This document shows, piece after piece, positions 24,991 to 34,386 of a stretch of DNA of 64,000 nt. The translations under genes and the position numbers were made by a program. A model generated the notes under the pieces. The model saw only the letters and a list, made by a program, of their open reading frames with translations. It did not search any database and had not been told where the DNA came from. Numbering within the stretch: the first letter of the stretch is position 1; each line of letters begins with the position of its first letter. The DNA comes from Microbacteriaceae bacterium (lineage in GTDB: Bacteria > Actinomycetota > Actinomycetes > Actinomycetales > Microbacteriaceae): contig RDDZ01000126.1 of the NCBI GenBank assembly GCA_003852775.1, forward strand, positions 1 through 64,000, written 5' to 3'.

Positions 24991-25467
24991 TCACTCGCCG
25001 AGGTGGCGGCGGCTCGCCATGGCGCGTTCCGCCTCGCGCCTGTCCTGCCGCTCGCGCAGCGCCTGGCGCTTGTCGTACTCGCGCTTGCCCTTCGCGATCG
25101 CGAGCTCGACCTTGGCGCGTCCGTCCTTGAAGTAGATCGAGAGCGGCACGAGCGTGTAGCCGCCCTCCTTCGTGCGGTGGCTGATCTTCACGATCTGCTG
25201 CTTGTGCAGCAGGAGCTTGCGCTTGCGCCGCGTGGCGTGGTTCGTCCACGAGCCGGTGCCCCACTCGGGGATGTGCACGGCGTCGAGCCAGATCTCGCCG
25301 TTGTCGATGAACGCGTAGCCGTCGACGAGCGACGCCTTGCCCTCGCGCAGCGACTTCACCTCGGTGCCCGACAGCACGATGCCGGCCTCGTAGGTGTCCT
25401 CGATGAGGTAGTCGTGGCGCGCCTTCCGGTTGGTCGCGACGACCTTCTCGCCCTTCTCACGGGCCAT
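24991..25467 (-). CDS. smpB: SsrA-binding protein SmpB
   Basis: A 158-residue tmRNA partner. Diagnostic stretches: [38 protein letters not shown], and the basic tail with [19 protein letters not shown]. The ATG at 25467 has GGGAGGTG seven bases ahead and was preferred to an upstream in-frame codon. The 69-base gap to ftsX contains TAGACT (25530-25525) and a 14-bp palindrome (25497-25510), so smpB can be transcribed apart from ftsEX. Confidence 0.96.
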   Translation of the reverse strand: MAREKGEKVVATNRKARHDYLIEDTYEAGIVLSGTEVKSLREGKASLVDGYAFIDNGEIWLDAVHIPEWGTGSWTNHATRRKRKLLLHKQQIVKISHRTKEGGYTLVPLSIYFKDGRAKVELAIAKGKREYDKRQALRERQDRREAERAMASRRHLGE

Positions 25468-25536
25468 GACGCACCTCCCTGCGCGTGCCATCCGATGCCA
25501 CCGCGGTGGCGGCAGCAGCCGTTCAGTCTATGCGAA

Positions 25537-26445
25537 TCAGGCCTTGAGGTAGCGACGGATGGCGACGCTCGCCGAGAGCGCCGCGAGCAGGGCGCCGACG
25601 CCGACGAGGATCGGCACCACGAGCAGCGCCTCCGGCAGGCCGATGAGGGTGTAGTCCGTGATCCGCTCGGCGAGGTACCCGCCCACGAACAAGTGCACGA
25701 TCGCCACGACGGCGCCGCTCGCGAGGAGCGAGCCGATGAGCGACGCGAGCACGCCCTCGAGGATGAACGGCGTCTCGATGAAGCGGTTCGACGCGCCCAC
25801 GAGTCGCATGATCGCGAGCTCGCGGCGGCGGGAGAACGCCGACAGGCGGATGGTGGTGGAGATGAGCAGCACCGCCGCGACGAGCATGAGGGCCGCGATG
25901 CCCACGGCCGTGTAGCTCGCCGCGTTCATGACGTCGAAGATCGGCTGCAGGAGCGCGCGCTGGTCGGCGACCTCGTCGACGCCCGGCATGCCGCTGATCG
26001 CGTCGATGATGACGTCGGAGTTGTCGGGGTTGACGAGCTTGATCTGGTAGTCCGCGGCGAACGACTCGATCGTGGCGAGTTCCACGATTTCGGTGCCCGC
26101 GAACTGCTCCTGGAAGCGCTCGAACGCCTGCTCGCGCGTCTCGAAGGTCCACTTCTCCACGAACTCGGAGAGCGTGGGACCGTCGAGCTGGGCGCCGACG
26201 GCGGCGATCTGCTCCTGGGTGGCCTCAGCGCCGTCGCAACTCGGCACCGCGGGGATGCACATGTAGACGGTGACCTCGGAGCGCTCGTACCAGAAGCTCT
26301 TCATCTCGCCGATCTGCATCTGCAGCAGGATCGCGGCGCCGAAGAAGGTGAGCGAGATGAAGGTGACGAGCACCACCGACACGACCATCGAGAGGTTGCG
26401 GCGGAAGCCCTGGCCGACCTCCGAGAGGATCAGACCGAGTCTCAT
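25537..26445 (-). CDS. ftsX: Cell division ABC transporter permease FtsX
   Basis: A 302-residue membrane protein: N-terminal transmembrane helix ([24 protein letters not shown]), an extracellular domain (about 45-175) with paired Cys in [11 protein letters not shown], then three helices with the FtsX core [27 protein letters not shown]. With FtsE it activates peptidoglycan hydrolases at the division site. The ATG overlaps the ftsE stop (ATGA). Confidence 0.95.
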   Translation of the reverse strand: MRLGLILSEVGQGFRRNLSMVVSVVLVTFISLTFFGAAILLQMQIGEMKSFWYERSEVTVYMCIPAVPSCDGAEATQEQIAAVGAQLDGPTLSEFVEKWTFETREQAFERFQEQFAGTEIVELATIESFAADYQIKLVNPDNSDVIIDAISGMPGVDEVADQRALLQPIFDVMNAASYTAVGIAALMLVAAVLLISTTIRLSAFSRRRELAIMRLVGASNRFIETPFILEGVLASLIGSLLASGAVVAIVHLFVGGYLAERITDYTLIGLPEALLVVPILVGVGALLAALSASVAIRRYLKA

Positions 26446-27494
26446 GCCTGACCTCCCGGCTCGACGAGCGGCGGGGGCACGGGCGGAGCGGATGCCGTGG
26501 TCGGCGGCGTCGAGTCGGTCGCGGGCGGCGCGGGCGGGCGCTGCTTCGGCACGAAGAACGACGCCGTGAGGGGTGCGGGCTCGGCCGAACGCACGGGCGG
26601 GTTCGACGGCTGCGGAGCGGGCGTGGCGGCGGGCGCGGCCGGCGCCGCGGGCGCTTCGGGCGCGAAGCGCGAGGGCCGGGCGACAGAGGCCGCGGATGCC
26701 GCGGTCGCGGGCGGCGGGACGGAGCCGCGCAGCGCATCCGGGGCGGGCGCGCCCGCGACCTTGAGCTGCTCGCGCTCGAGCTGCTCGCGGAAGTCCTGCA
26801 CGGGGATCGTCTGCGTCTGGTAGCCGCCCTGGCGCTCGTCGCGCACCACCTGGCCCGAGATGAGCTCGATGACGCGGCGCTTCATCGTGTCGACGATGCC
26901 GGAGTCGTGGGTGGCCATGAGCACGGTCGTGCCGTTCGCGTTGATGGTCGACAGCAGCGTCATGATGCCGGCGCTCGTGGCGGGGTCGAGGTTGCCCGTG
27001 GGCTCGTCGGCGAGCAGGATCGCGGGCTTGTTCACGATGGCGCGCGCGATCGCGACGCGCTGCTGCTCACCGCCCGAGAGCTCGTGCGGCAGACGGCCCG
27101 ACTTGCCGACGAGGCCGACCATCTTGAGCACGTCGGGCACCGCCTCCTGGATGAAGCCCTTCGACTTGCCGATCACCTGCAGCGTGAAGGCCACGTTGTC
27201 GAACACGGTCTTGCCGGGCAGCAGGCGGAAGTCCTGGAACACGACACCGAGGTTGCGGCGGAAGTACGGCACCTTGCGGTTCGCGAGGGCGGTGAGGTCG
27301 TTGCCGAGCACGTGGATCTTGCCCTTGCTCGGCCGCTCCTCCTTGAGGATCAGCCGCAGGAAGCTCGACTTGCCCGATCCAGAGGCCCCGACGAGGAAGA
27401 CGAACTCGCCCTTCAGGACCTCGAGGCTCACGTTGTCGAGAGCAGGGCGCGTGGTGCCGGGGTAGGTCTTGGAGACCTGGTCGAAACGGATCAT
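26442..27494 (-). CDS. ftsE: Cell division ATP-binding protein FtsE with long C-terminal extension
   Basis: A 350-residue protein. The first 225 residues are a normal FtsE: Walker [12 protein letters not shown], signature [14 protein letters not shown], Walker [14 protein letters not shown], and His in MATHDSGIV. Residues 226-350 are an added Pro/Ala-rich low-complexity tail ([16 protein letters not shown]) absent from the usual 220-230-residue protein. TAGGGT lies nine bases before the ATG (27509-27504). ftsX follows in ATGA overlap. Confidence 0.95.
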   Translation of the reverse strand: MIRFDQVSKTYPGTTRPALDNVSLEVLKGEFVFLVGASGSGKSSFLRLILKEERPSKGKIHVLGNDLTALANRKVPYFRRNLGVVFQDFRLLPGKTVFDNVAFTLQVIGKSKGFIQEAVPDVLKMVGLVGKSGRLPHELSGGEQQRVAIARAIVNKPAILLADEPTGNLDPATSAGIMTLLSTINANGTTVLMATHDSGIVDTMKRRVIELISGQVVRDERQGGYQTQTIPVQDFREQLEREQLKVAGAPAPDALRGSVPPPATAASAASVARPSRFAPEAPAAPAAPAATPAPQPSNPPVRSAEPAPLTASFFVPKQRPPAPPATDSTPPTTASAPPVPPPLVEPGGQA

Positions 27495-27579
27495 GGCGCG
27501 TCCACCCTAAGCACGGGCCCGGGCGTCGGGGGTCGCGACACTCCCCCCGTCCGGGAACCGCTCAGGCGGATGCCGCGGC

Positions 27580-28689
27580 TCAGTCCTCGTCGTGCGACGA
27601 CTTGCGCCAGCGGATGCCGGCGGCGATGAACCCGTCGATGTCGCCGTCGAAGACCGTGGCGGGGTTTCCCGACTCGTAGCCCGTGCGGAGGTCCTTCACG
27701 AGCTGCTGGCCGTAGAGGAAGTAGGAGCGCATCTGGTCGCCCCAGCTCGCGGTGATGACGCCCGCGAGCTCCTTCTTCTTGGCGGCCTCCTCCTCCTTCT
27801 TGAGCAGCAGGAGGCGGGTCTGCAGCACGCGCATGGCGGCGGCGCGGTTCTGGATCTGCGACTTCTCGTTCTGCATCGACACGACGATGCCGGTCGGGAG
27901 GTGCGTGATGCGCACGGCCGAGTCGGTCGTGTTGACGCTCTGGCCGCCGGGACCCGACGAACGGAACACGTCGACGCGGATGTCGCCCTCGGGGATGTCG
28001 ACCTCCTGGGCCTCCTCCATGACGGGGATGACCTCGACGGCCGCGAAGCTCGTCTGGCGCTTGTCGGCCGAGCCGAAGGGGCTGATGCGGGCGAGGCGGT
28101 GCGTGCCTGCCTCGACCGAGAGGGTGCCGTAGGCGTACGGGGCGTCGACCTCGAACGTGGCCGACTTGATGCCGGCGCCCTCCGCGTAGGAGGTGTCCAT
28201 GACCTTGACGGGGTAGCCGTGGCGCTCCGCCCACCGCAGGTACATGCGCAGCAGCATCTCGGCGAAGTCGGTGGCGTCGTCCCCGCCGGCGCCGGAGCGG
28301 ATGGTGACGACCGCCGAGCGGGCGTCGTACTCGCCGTCGAGGAGGGTCTGTACCTCGAGGTCGGCGACGGTCTTCTTGAGCGCCTCGAACTCGGCCTCGG
28401 CCTCGGCAGCCGTGTCGGCGTCTTCCATCTCGCGCGCCATCTCGATGAGCACGTCGAGGTCGTCGAGGCGGCGCTCGACGGCCGTGATGCGGGCGAGCTC
28501 CGACTGGCGGTGGCTGAGGGCGCTCGTGACCTTCTGCGCGCTCTCGGGGTCGTCCCAGAGGTCGGGCGCGCCCGCCTTCTCGGAGAGCTCGGCGATCTCC
28601 TGCTGGAGTCGCTCCACCCCCACGACTGCGCGGATGTCGTCGAAGGTGGCGCGGAGGGCGGCGAGCTGGCCGGGGAGATCATCGAGCAT
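27580..28689 (-). CDS. prfB: Peptide chain release factor 2
   Basis: A 369-residue class I release factor recognising UAA and UGA. The codon-recognition tripeptide is SPF (in [12 protein letters not shown]) and the catalytic GGQ is in [15 protein letters not shown]. The reading frame is continuous from the ATG; the in-frame UGA and +1 frameshift used in many bacteria are absent. TAGGCT lies nine bases before the ATG (28704-28699). It heads the prfB-ftsE-ftsX-smpB gene order that is common in Actinobacteria. Confidence 0.96.
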   Translation of the reverse strand: MLDDLPGQLAALRATFDDIRAVVGVERLQQEIAELSEKAGAPDLWDDPESAQKVTSALSHRQSELARITAVERRLDDLDVLIEMAREMEDADTAAEAEAEFEALKKTVADLEVQTLLDGEYDARSAVVTIRSGAGGDDATDFAEMLLRMYLRWAERHGYPVKVMDTSYAEGAGIKSATFEVDAPYAYGTLSVEAGTHRLARISPFGSADKRQTSFAAVEVIPVMEEAQEVDIPEGDIRVDVFRSSGPGGQSVNTTDSAVRITHLPTGIVVSMQNEKSQIQNRAAAMRVLQTRLLLLKKEEEAAKKKELAGVITASWGDQMRSYFLYGQQLVKDLRTGYESGNPATVFDGDIDGFIAAGIRWRKSSHDED

Positions 28690-28763
28690 GGCTCCCCCAG
28701 CCTAGCGATGCCCGGCCGTGCGGAGGCTGACGGAAGGTGACGAAGGGTGCCCCGACACGGGCG

Positions 28764-28769
28764 TAACGT
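28764..28769 (+). promoter_or_regulatory. -10 box TAACGT of the MFS gene
   Basis: TAACGT nine bases before the ATG at 28779, consistent with a transcript with almost no leader. Confidence 0.4.
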
Positions 28770-28778
28770 GGATCACCC

Positions 28779-30026
28779 ATGACGGATGCCGCCTCCCCCG
28801 AACGCTTCCCGTGGCGGCAGGTGGTCGTCGCGGCGTTCCTGCCCACCATCCTGTTCTCGGTCGGCGAGGGGGCGATCCTGCCGATCATCCCCGTCGTCGC
28901 GCACGACCTCGGCGCCGGGCTCTCGGGCGCGGGTCTCATCGCGGCGATGATCGTGATCGGCGAGCTGCTCGGCGACCTGCCAGCGGGGGCGCTCGTGGCC
29001 CGTATCGGGGAACGCACGGCCATGATCGGCGCCTCGGTGCTCTCGATCGGCGGTCTCGCGCTCGCGCTCGTCGCGCGCGACCCCTGGGTGCTGGGCCTCG
29101 GCATCCTCGTGATCGGCGTCGCGACGGCCACCTTCGGGCTCGCGCGGCACGCCTTCATGACGAGCTTCGTGCCGCCCGCCTACCGCGCCCGCGCGCTGTC
29201 GACCCTCGGCGGCACCTTCCGCCTCGGCCACCTCATCGGCCCCTTCGCGACAGCGGGGGTCATCCAGCTCACGGGACTCGCGGCGAACGCCTTCTGGATC
29301 CACCTCGTGGCGTGCCTCGCGGCGATCGTCGTGCTCGTCGTGCTGCGGGACCCGGAGGACGCGGTGACGACCCGCCCGGGTCCGGCGGCCCGCGAGGCGG
29401 CCGGCGAGCAGCACGGCCTGTTCCGCACCATCCGCGCGGAGCGCCGCGTGCTCGGCACGCTCGGCGTCGGCGCGGCGCTCGTGGCCGCGTTGCGCGCGAG
29501 CCGCACCGTGATCCTGCCGCTGTGGGCGCTCTCGATCGGCGTCGACGAGGCGACGACGGCGATCATCATCGGGTCGGCCGCGGCCCTCGACTTCGCGCTC
29601 TTCTACGCGGGCGGCTGGATCATGGACCGCTTCGGCCGCCTGTGGACGGCCGTGCCGTCGATGCTCGGGCTCGGGTCGTCGCACCTCGTGCTCTCGCTCA
29701 CGCACGACGCGCCGGGCGCGGTGGTGTGGCTCGCCGTCGTCGCGGGGCTGCTGTCGCTCTCGAACGGCATCGGCGCCGGCATCCTCATGACGCTCGGGGC
29801 GGATCTCGCGGATCCCGCGCATCCGGGTCCGTTCCTCGGCGCGTGGCGGTTCACCGGCGACGCCGGCGCGGCCGTGGCCCCCGTGCTCATCGCCGCCGTC
29901 ACGGCCGCGGCGTCGCTGCCCGTGGCCGCCGCCGTCATGGGCGTGCTCGGCCTCGTGGGCGCGGTGAACCTCCGCGTCTACGTGCCGCGCTACGCCGCGC
30001 CGCGCCGCGAGAGCGGTGTCAGGTGA
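28779..30026 (+). CDS. MFS transporter
   Basis: A 415-residue protein with about twelve hydrophobic segments and MFS landmarks (GDLPAGALVARIGERTAMI in the loop 2-3 region and a central cytoplasmic loop about 200-225). It most resembles drug/metabolite exporters, but the substrate cannot be told. The 3' end overlaps the convergent lipoprotein gene by 8 bases (30019-30026). Confidence 0.85.
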   Translation: MTDAASPERFPWRQVVVAAFLPTILFSVGEGAILPIIPVVAHDLGAGLSGAGLIAAMIVIGELLGDLPAGALVARIGERTAMIGASVLSIGGLALALVARDPWVLGLGILVIGVATATFGLARHAFMTSFVPPAYRARALSTLGGTFRLGHLIGPFATAGVIQLTGLAANAFWIHLVACLAAIVVLVVLRDPEDAVTTRPGPAAREAAGEQHGLFRTIRAERRVLGTLGVGAALVAALRASRTVILPLWALSIGVDEATTAIIIGSAAALDFALFYAGGWIMDRFGRLWTAVPSMLGLGSSHLVLSLTHDAPGAVVWLAVVAGLLSLSNGIGAGILMTLGADLADPAHPGPFLGAWRFTGDAGAAVAPVLIAAVTAAASLPVAAAVMGVLGLVGAVNLRVYVPRYAAPRRESGVR

Positions 30027-30558
30027 ACAGCAGCACGTTCTCCCAGCCGACGAGCACCGAGGTGATGCGGTCCTCCGTGATGCCGAAGATCACGACGAGG
30101 TCGTCGGACGACGCCTTCATCGCGATGACGTCGGCGGGCACGTACTCGGCGTAGTACGGGCTCAGGCGCACCTCGTCGAGGTAGGCGGGGTCGACGGCCG
30201 TGCTCCATCCGCTCGACGCGGCGGTGTACGACAGCAGCTCGCTGAGCGCGTCGACGGGGGTGAGCGGCCCGCAGCACTCGGACGACGCGAGGATGTAGGT
30301 GACCGGGTCGGCCATGTACGGTCCGATCGCCGCGGGGTCGCTGCGCTCCACGCCGGTGACGATGGCCGCGCGCTCCGACTCGTCGAGCCCGGGCTCCTCG
30401 GTCGCGGGCGGGGCGCTCGGCTCGGTCGTCTCGACCGCATCGGGCGTCGCGGAGGCCGCAGGCGTCTCGGTGGGCTCGGGCTCGGTGGGCGAGCACCCGG
30501 CGAGAGCGAGCACGACGAGCATCGCAGCGGCGAGAGCGGTGCGGGGCGCGGGGGTCAT
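30019..30558 (-). CDS. Lipoprotein with NTF2-like C-terminal region
   Basis: A 179-residue lipoprotein: lipobox LAGC (Cys22), a Thr/Glu/Pro linker (about 25-55), then a compact domain with EPGLDESERAAIVTGVERSD and ending ILVGWENVLLFT-like (VLVGWENVLLFT). The second half (repeated short helices followed by strands) suggests an NTF2-like fold, a guess without search. GGGA precedes the ATG at 30558; in-frame codons further upstream lack a signal peptide. Confidence 0.75.
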   Translation of the reverse strand: MTPAPRTALAAAMLVVLALAGCSPTEPEPTETPAASATPDAVETTEPSAPPATEEPGLDESERAAIVTGVERSDPAAIGPYMADPVTYILASSECCGPLTPVDALSELLSYTAASSGWSTAVDPAYLDEVRLSPYYAEYVPADVIAMKASSDDLVVIFGITEDRITSVLVGWENVLLFT

Positions 30559-30651
30559 GGCGGTCCCTTTCGGGGCTCGGAGGCGGTGGTGGTGGCGGGA
30601 GTGGCCCGACGCCCAGCCTCCCGGTTCCCGTCGCACCCGGTCAAGGCACGA

Positions 30652-30870
30652 TCAGGTCTCGTAGGTGACGGTGTCGTTCACGCGGACGATGCCGTTGCCC
30701 GCGCGGGTGTCGTCCGCATCCCAGGTCGGCGTGCCGTCGGCCGCGATCGAGACGTGGTAGCCGAGCACAGGGGCGGAGCTCGCGGATGCGGCCGGCAGCA
30801 GCGCGGCCGCGACCGCGGTCGCGAGGACGAGCGCGGTCGCCCGAGCGGGCGTGCGCGTGCGAGGTGCCAC
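30652..30870 (-). pseudogene. Probable N-terminal remnant of a secreted surface protein
   Basis: GTG at 30870, with a GGGGGAA stretch ahead, opens 72 codons: a clear signal peptide (ALVLATAVAAALLPAASASS) and then APVLGYHVSIAADGTPTWDA and GNGIVRVNDTVTYET before the stop. The RVNDTVTY phrase is typical of the start of large actinobacterial surface proteins with DUF11-like repeats, which continue for hundreds of residues. The stop directly after it suggests truncation, though a small secreted protein cannot be excluded. No continuation was found in the next 90 bases. Confidence 0.45.
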
Positions 30871-30872
30871 GG

Positions 30873-31065
30873 GCGGGTTCCCCCAGATCTGTACAACTGC
30901 CTCGACGGCGACCAGTGCGCTCTGGGGTGAGGTCCTGCGCCTGCCGCTTGCGATATTTACTTGACTTGTCACCTAACACTACCCGGAGGTCGGCGGAGGC
31001 CCGACGCGCGGGCCCACCCCCGTTCGGAGGTGCCGTGCCGCCGCTCGCGGTCGCCGCGTGCGGGG
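30873..31065. other. 193-base intergenic region, lower GC
   Basis: Between the surface-protein remnant and the last tad gene. It has an AT-richer core (GATATTTACTTGACTTGTC about 30950-30970) that may hold a promoter; no gene, repeat or clear hairpin was seen. Confidence 0.3.
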
Positions 31066-31527
31066 TCAGCCGAAGACCGAGCGGGCCGTCGCGGTGGCCT
31101 CGACGCGGAGGCCGTCGGGCACGAAGAGCGTGACGACGGGCGGTCGCCAGTACGCGGAGACCGTGACCGTGGCGCTCAGACCGTCGGCAGAGAACGCCCG
31201 CTCGACGGTCAGACCCGTGAGGTCGGGGGCGGGGTTGCCCGCGAGGTACTCGGAGACGGCGGATGCGATCGCGCCGTCGTGGAGCACCGGCCGCGGCCCG
31301 CCGGGGCCGAGCTGCACGCTCCCGAGCTCGAACGACTCGGCTCCCACGAGCGCGGCCCCGTCCGCCACCGTGAACAGCCGCTTCCTCTCGAGGTAGAGCG
31401 ACGTCGCGGCCGTCACGAGCAGCACGACGAGCAGCCCGAGGAAAGTGAAGAACGCGATGAGCGGAAGCGTGGACCCCTCGTCCGCGGCGAGCGCCCGCCG
31501 CATCCGCTTCGCGGGCCCGCCGCTCAC
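31066..31527 (-). CDS. TadG-like pilus assembly protein
   Basis: A 153-residue protein with a single N-terminal membrane segment after a short basic tail (DEGSTLPLIAFFTFLGLLVVLLV), then an exported domain with DGAALVGAESFELG. This is the actinobacterial TadG/helicase-secretion-neighbourhood type found last in tad clusters. ATG overlaps the stop of the upstream TadE-like gene. Confidence 0.75.
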   Translation of the reverse strand: MSGGPAKRMRRALAADEGSTLPLIAFFTFLGLLVVLLVTAATSLYLERKRLFTVADGAALVGAESFELGSVQLGPGGPRPVLHDGAIASAVSEYLAGNPAPDLTGLTVERAFSADGLSATVTVSAYWRPPVVTLFVPDGLRVEATATARSVFG

Positions 31528-31994
31528 GGCCCCGCCCGGAACCGCGACACCTGCTCGGTGGCGACCGCGCGCACCGGCACCGCGAGCGCCACGTCGAGCC
31601 CGAGCACGGGCGGCGCGAACGGCAGCGGCACGACGGCTGCGAGCTCGACCGTCACGAACCCCCGGCGGGAGAGGCAGTCGGACGGGTCGGGACGGCAGGT
31701 GACCGCGACCTGAGCCTCGGCGGGGTCGAGCCCGTAGTCGGCGAGCGTCACCCGGATGGCGCGCTCGGCCGCCGCGCGCGCATGCGCCTCCGTCGGCGCC
31801 TGCACGAACACCCGGCCGGCCTGCCGCGCGGCCCCCTCGACCCCGAGCGACCCCGCCTGCACAGCCGAGACGACGAGCACGAGGTAGACGAGCGGCACGA
31901 GCAGGAGCACGCCCGCGGTGATGAACTCGAGGGATGCCGAGCCCGCCTCCTCGCGGAGCACGCGCCCGTCAGCCCAGCGTCTCGCGGGCTGCAT
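31524..31994 (-). CDS. TadE-like minor pseudopilin
   Basis: A 156-residue protein with a TadE-type N-terminus (EEAGSASLEFITAGVLLLVPLVYLVL would span about 15-40) and an exported remainder with one Cys pair (CRPDPSDC). The Glu of SLEF matches the conserved Glu of pseudopilins. The ATG at 31994 overlaps the preceding gene by 26 bases; a GTG a few codons later is possible. Confidence 0.78.
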   Translation of the reverse strand: MQPARRWADGRVLREEAGSASLEFITAGVLLLVPLVYLVLVVSAVQAGSLGVEGAARQAGRVFVQAPTEAHARAAAERAIRVTLADYGLDPAEAQVAVTCRPDPSDCLSRRGFVTVELAAVVPLPFAPPVLGLDVALAVPVRAVATEQVSRFRAGP

Positions 31995-32361
31995 GCCCCT
32001 GCACCTCCAGCACGCGATCCGGGCCGATGAGTCCGACGAGCGGGAGCGTGGTGCGCACCGTGACGATCACCGAGGGCACGCCCATCCACTCCCCCTCGCG
32101 CACCGTGACGTCGGCGGCGTAGGCGGGGCCGACCGCCGTCGTGATGAGGTCGACCGTGCGCGGCACGGCATCCGCGGGATCGTTGTCGGCGAGCGCGCCG
32201 TAGCGGGCGCCCTCCGCCGCGGCGTCGAGCACGGTGTTGCGGATGTGCAGGGCGAGTGCGAGCTGCAGGACCGCGAGCGCGAGGAAGGTCAGCAGCACCC
32301 CGACGAGCACGAACTCGACCGGTGCCGAGCCGCGGTCGTCGCTGAGGCGCGGAAGCCGCAC
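31969..32361 (-). CDS. TadE-family minor pseudopilin
   Basis: A 130-residue protein with the TadE motif SAPVEFVLVGVLLTFLALAV after a basic start, then GARYGALADNDPAD, also typical of TadE. GTG start one base after the pilin-like gene. It should be a minor component of the Tad pilus base. Confidence 0.82.
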   Translation of the reverse strand: MRLPRLSDDRGSAPVEFVLVGVLLTFLALAVLQLALALHIRNTVLDAAAEGARYGALADNDPADAVPRTVDLITTAVGPAYAADVTVREGEWMGVPSVIVTVRTTLPLVGLIGPDRVLEVQGHAARETLG

Positions 32362-32362
32362 C

Positions 32363-32527
32363 TCAGATCCCGGAGACCTTGCTGATCGCGTTCTGGAAGA
32401 TGTCGGCGAGCGCGGGGCCCGCGAGCGCCCAGATGAGGATCACGAGCGCGGCGGTCATGAGGGTGATGAGCACCCAGCCGGGGACGTCGCCGCGATCGTC
32501 GGCGAGACGGTGCAGGAGTCGTCGCAT
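32363..32527 (-). CDS. Small Flp-pilin-like protein (54 residues)
   Basis: ATG at 32527 opens 54 codons: basic leader MRRLLHRLADDRGDVPGWV, a hydrophobic helix (LITLMTAALVILIWALAG) and an amphipathic tail ending QNAISKVSGI. Size, position before tadE and helix fit a Flp/Tad pilin, but the usual Glu at +5 after the cleavage Gly is not seen (Trp/Pro-Gly-Trp instead), so it may be a divergent pilin or an assembly peptide. CACACT six bases before the ATG could be a private -10. Confidence 0.65.
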   Translation of the reverse strand: MRRLLHRLADDRGDVPGWVLITLMTAALVILIWALAGPALADIFQNAISKVSGI

Positions 32528-32578
32528 GCCGACAGTGTGGTGCGACGAGCGCGCGCGCCGCGGAAGTTGTCCACAGGG

Positions 32579-33517
32579 TCAGAAGCCGAGCTCGAGCACG
32601 AGCGTCGCGGGGAAGAGGGCGAAGACGATCGTGACCGGGAGGATGAGGAACACGAGCGGCACGAGCATCGCGACCTCCTTGCGGCCGGCCGACTCGAGCA
32701 GCTGCCGCTTGGCGTCGTCGCGGGAGTCCTGGGCCTGGGCGCGCAGCACCTCGACGAGCGGACTGCCGCGGTCGAGAGCGGTCGTGAGCTGTTCGACGGT
32801 GCGGCTGAGCGCGGGCAGCTCGAGCGCCGACGCACAGCGCTGCAGGGCTGCGGGGAGCGGCACCCCGACCTCCACCTCCGTCATCACCCGCCCGAGCTCG
32901 CTCGCCAGATCCCCGGAACCGACGCGCGCGACGCGACGCAGGGCGTCGCGCACCGTCTCCCCCGCCGACAGCGCGAGGCTCAGGAACTCGAGCACGGTGG
33001 GCAGCTCGTCGGCGATGCGCCGCATGCGAGCCCGCGCGCGCAGGGCGAGGAGCTGCTCGGGAAGCAGGAGCCCGGATGCCGTCGCCGCGCCGACGAGGAC
33101 GGCTCCGAGCAGGGGTGAGAGCGCCGCGGACCTTGCGAGCAGCAGGGCTGCGAGCACGCCGACCGCCGCGCCGCCCGCCGCCCAGAGGAGCTGACGAGCA
33201 CGGAACGCCGCGACGTCCGAGTCGAGCCCCGCCTGGCGCAGGCGACGTGCGACCGCGGCGTCGCCTCCGAGGAGCGCGGCGACGCCGCGGACCAGCCGCT
33301 GCACGACGGGGGACGCGAGCTCGGCGAGCACGGTGGCCGGCTCGCCGGTGCGCCGCGACCGGAGCTCGCGCGCATCCGCCGAGACGTCGAGCACGTAGGG
33401 GGCGACGCGCTCCGCGAGACGCCCGGCCCCGACCCGCGGCAGAAGCGCCAGCAGGCTCCACAGTCCGAGCCCGAGCACCACCCCGAGGGCCACCGCCGCC
33501 GCGAGGGTGGGGCTCAC
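32579..33517 (-). CDS. Tad secretion inner-membrane protein TadC
   Basis: A 312-residue type II/IV secretion F-domain protein: two N-terminal hydrophobic segments, a cytoplasmic domain with DELPTVLEFLSLALSAGETV and a C-terminal membrane anchor (LVPLVFLILPVTIVFALF). GTG start in GTGA overlap with tadB. It forms the Tad platform with TadB. Confidence 0.85.
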   Translation of the reverse strand: MSPTLAAAVALGVVLGLGLWSLLALLPRVGAGRLAERVAPYVLDVSADARELRSRRTGEPATVLAELASPVVQRLVRGVAALLGGDAAVARRLRQAGLDSDVAAFRARQLLWAAGGAAVGVLAALLLARSAALSPLLGAVLVGAATASGLLLPEQLLALRARARMRRIADELPTVLEFLSLALSAGETVRDALRRVARVGSGDLASELGRVMTEVEVGVPLPAALQRCASALELPALSRTVEQLTTALDRGSPLVEVLRAQAQDSRDDAKRQLLESAGRKEVAMLVPLVFLILPVTIVFALFPATLVLELGF

Positions 33518-34386
33518 GCGAACCACCGCCGTTCCTCGGGCAGCCGGCCGACCGCGACCATGAGCCGGTAGGCGACCACCGTGACGACGAGACCGGCCGC
33601 GAGCACGACGAAGCCGGTCGGCGAGTTGTAGGCGCGCACCGCCTCCGGACGGGCGGCGAGCAGCAGGAGCACGACCCAGGGCGCCGCGACGCCGAGCCGC
33701 GCGGCGCTCACCACCCAGCTCTGCCGTGCCTCGACCTCCGAGCGGATGGCGGCATCCGCCCGCAGGTGGGCCGCGAGGGCGCGCAGCACGCCGGGCAGCT
33801 CGGTGCCGCCCACCTCCCGCGCGACGCGCAGCGTCTCGACGACGCGATCGGCGACCGGGTCCGCGAGGCGCTGCTTGAGCGCGTCGAGGGCGACGGCGAG
33901 CCGGCCCGTGGCCGTGAGATCCGCGGCGAAGGAGACGAACGCCGACCTCAGCGGGACCGGCCCGCTCTCCCCGAGCGCCACGAGCGCGTCGGACAGCGAC
34001 TGGCCGGAGCGGACACCCGCGACGAGGTGGTCGAGCGCGTCGGGCCACACCGCGCGCGTGGCGCGGCGACGCGAGCGCGCGCGTGCCGTGATGGCCGCGA
34101 ACGGCAGCGCCGTCGCGGCGACGCCGGTCGCCGCCGCGAGGGCGACGACGGGCACGAGGGAGAACACGACGGCCGCGGCCAGGACCCCCAGCAGTGAGGC
34201 GACGGCGACCACGCCCGGCACGGAGACGCGGGCGAGTCCCGCCTGCCGGATGCGGTCGCCGAGTCGCGCGGACATGCCGGAGCGACCGCGGCCCCGTCGC
34301 CTCTCCGACGACGCCGGCCACAGCCACGGCGACGCGACGAGCACGAGCCCCACGCCCAGCGCGAGCCCCCAGACGGCGGCGATCAC
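33514..34386 (-). CDS. Tad secretion inner-membrane protein TadB
   Basis: A 290-residue F-domain membrane protein: N-terminal hydrophobic segments, a cytoplasmic region with WPDALDHLVAGVRSGQSLSDAL, then DPVADRVVETLRVAREVGGTEL and C-terminal helices. Both starts are GTG in 4-base overlaps (with cpaF upstream, tadC downstream). Confidence 0.85.
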   Translation of the reverse strand: MIAAVWGLALGVGLVLVASPWLWPASSERRRGRGRSGMSARLGDRIRQAGLARVSVPGVVAVASLLGVLAAAVVFSLVPVVALAAATGVAATALPFAAITARARSRRRATRAVWPDALDHLVAGVRSGQSLSDALVALGESGPVPLRSAFVSFAADLTATGRLAVALDALKQRLADPVADRVVETLRVAREVGGTELPGVLRALAAHLRADAAIRSEVEARQSWVVSAARLGVAAPWVVLLLLAARPEAVRAYNSPTGFVVLAAGLVVTVVAYRLMVAVGRLPEERRWFA

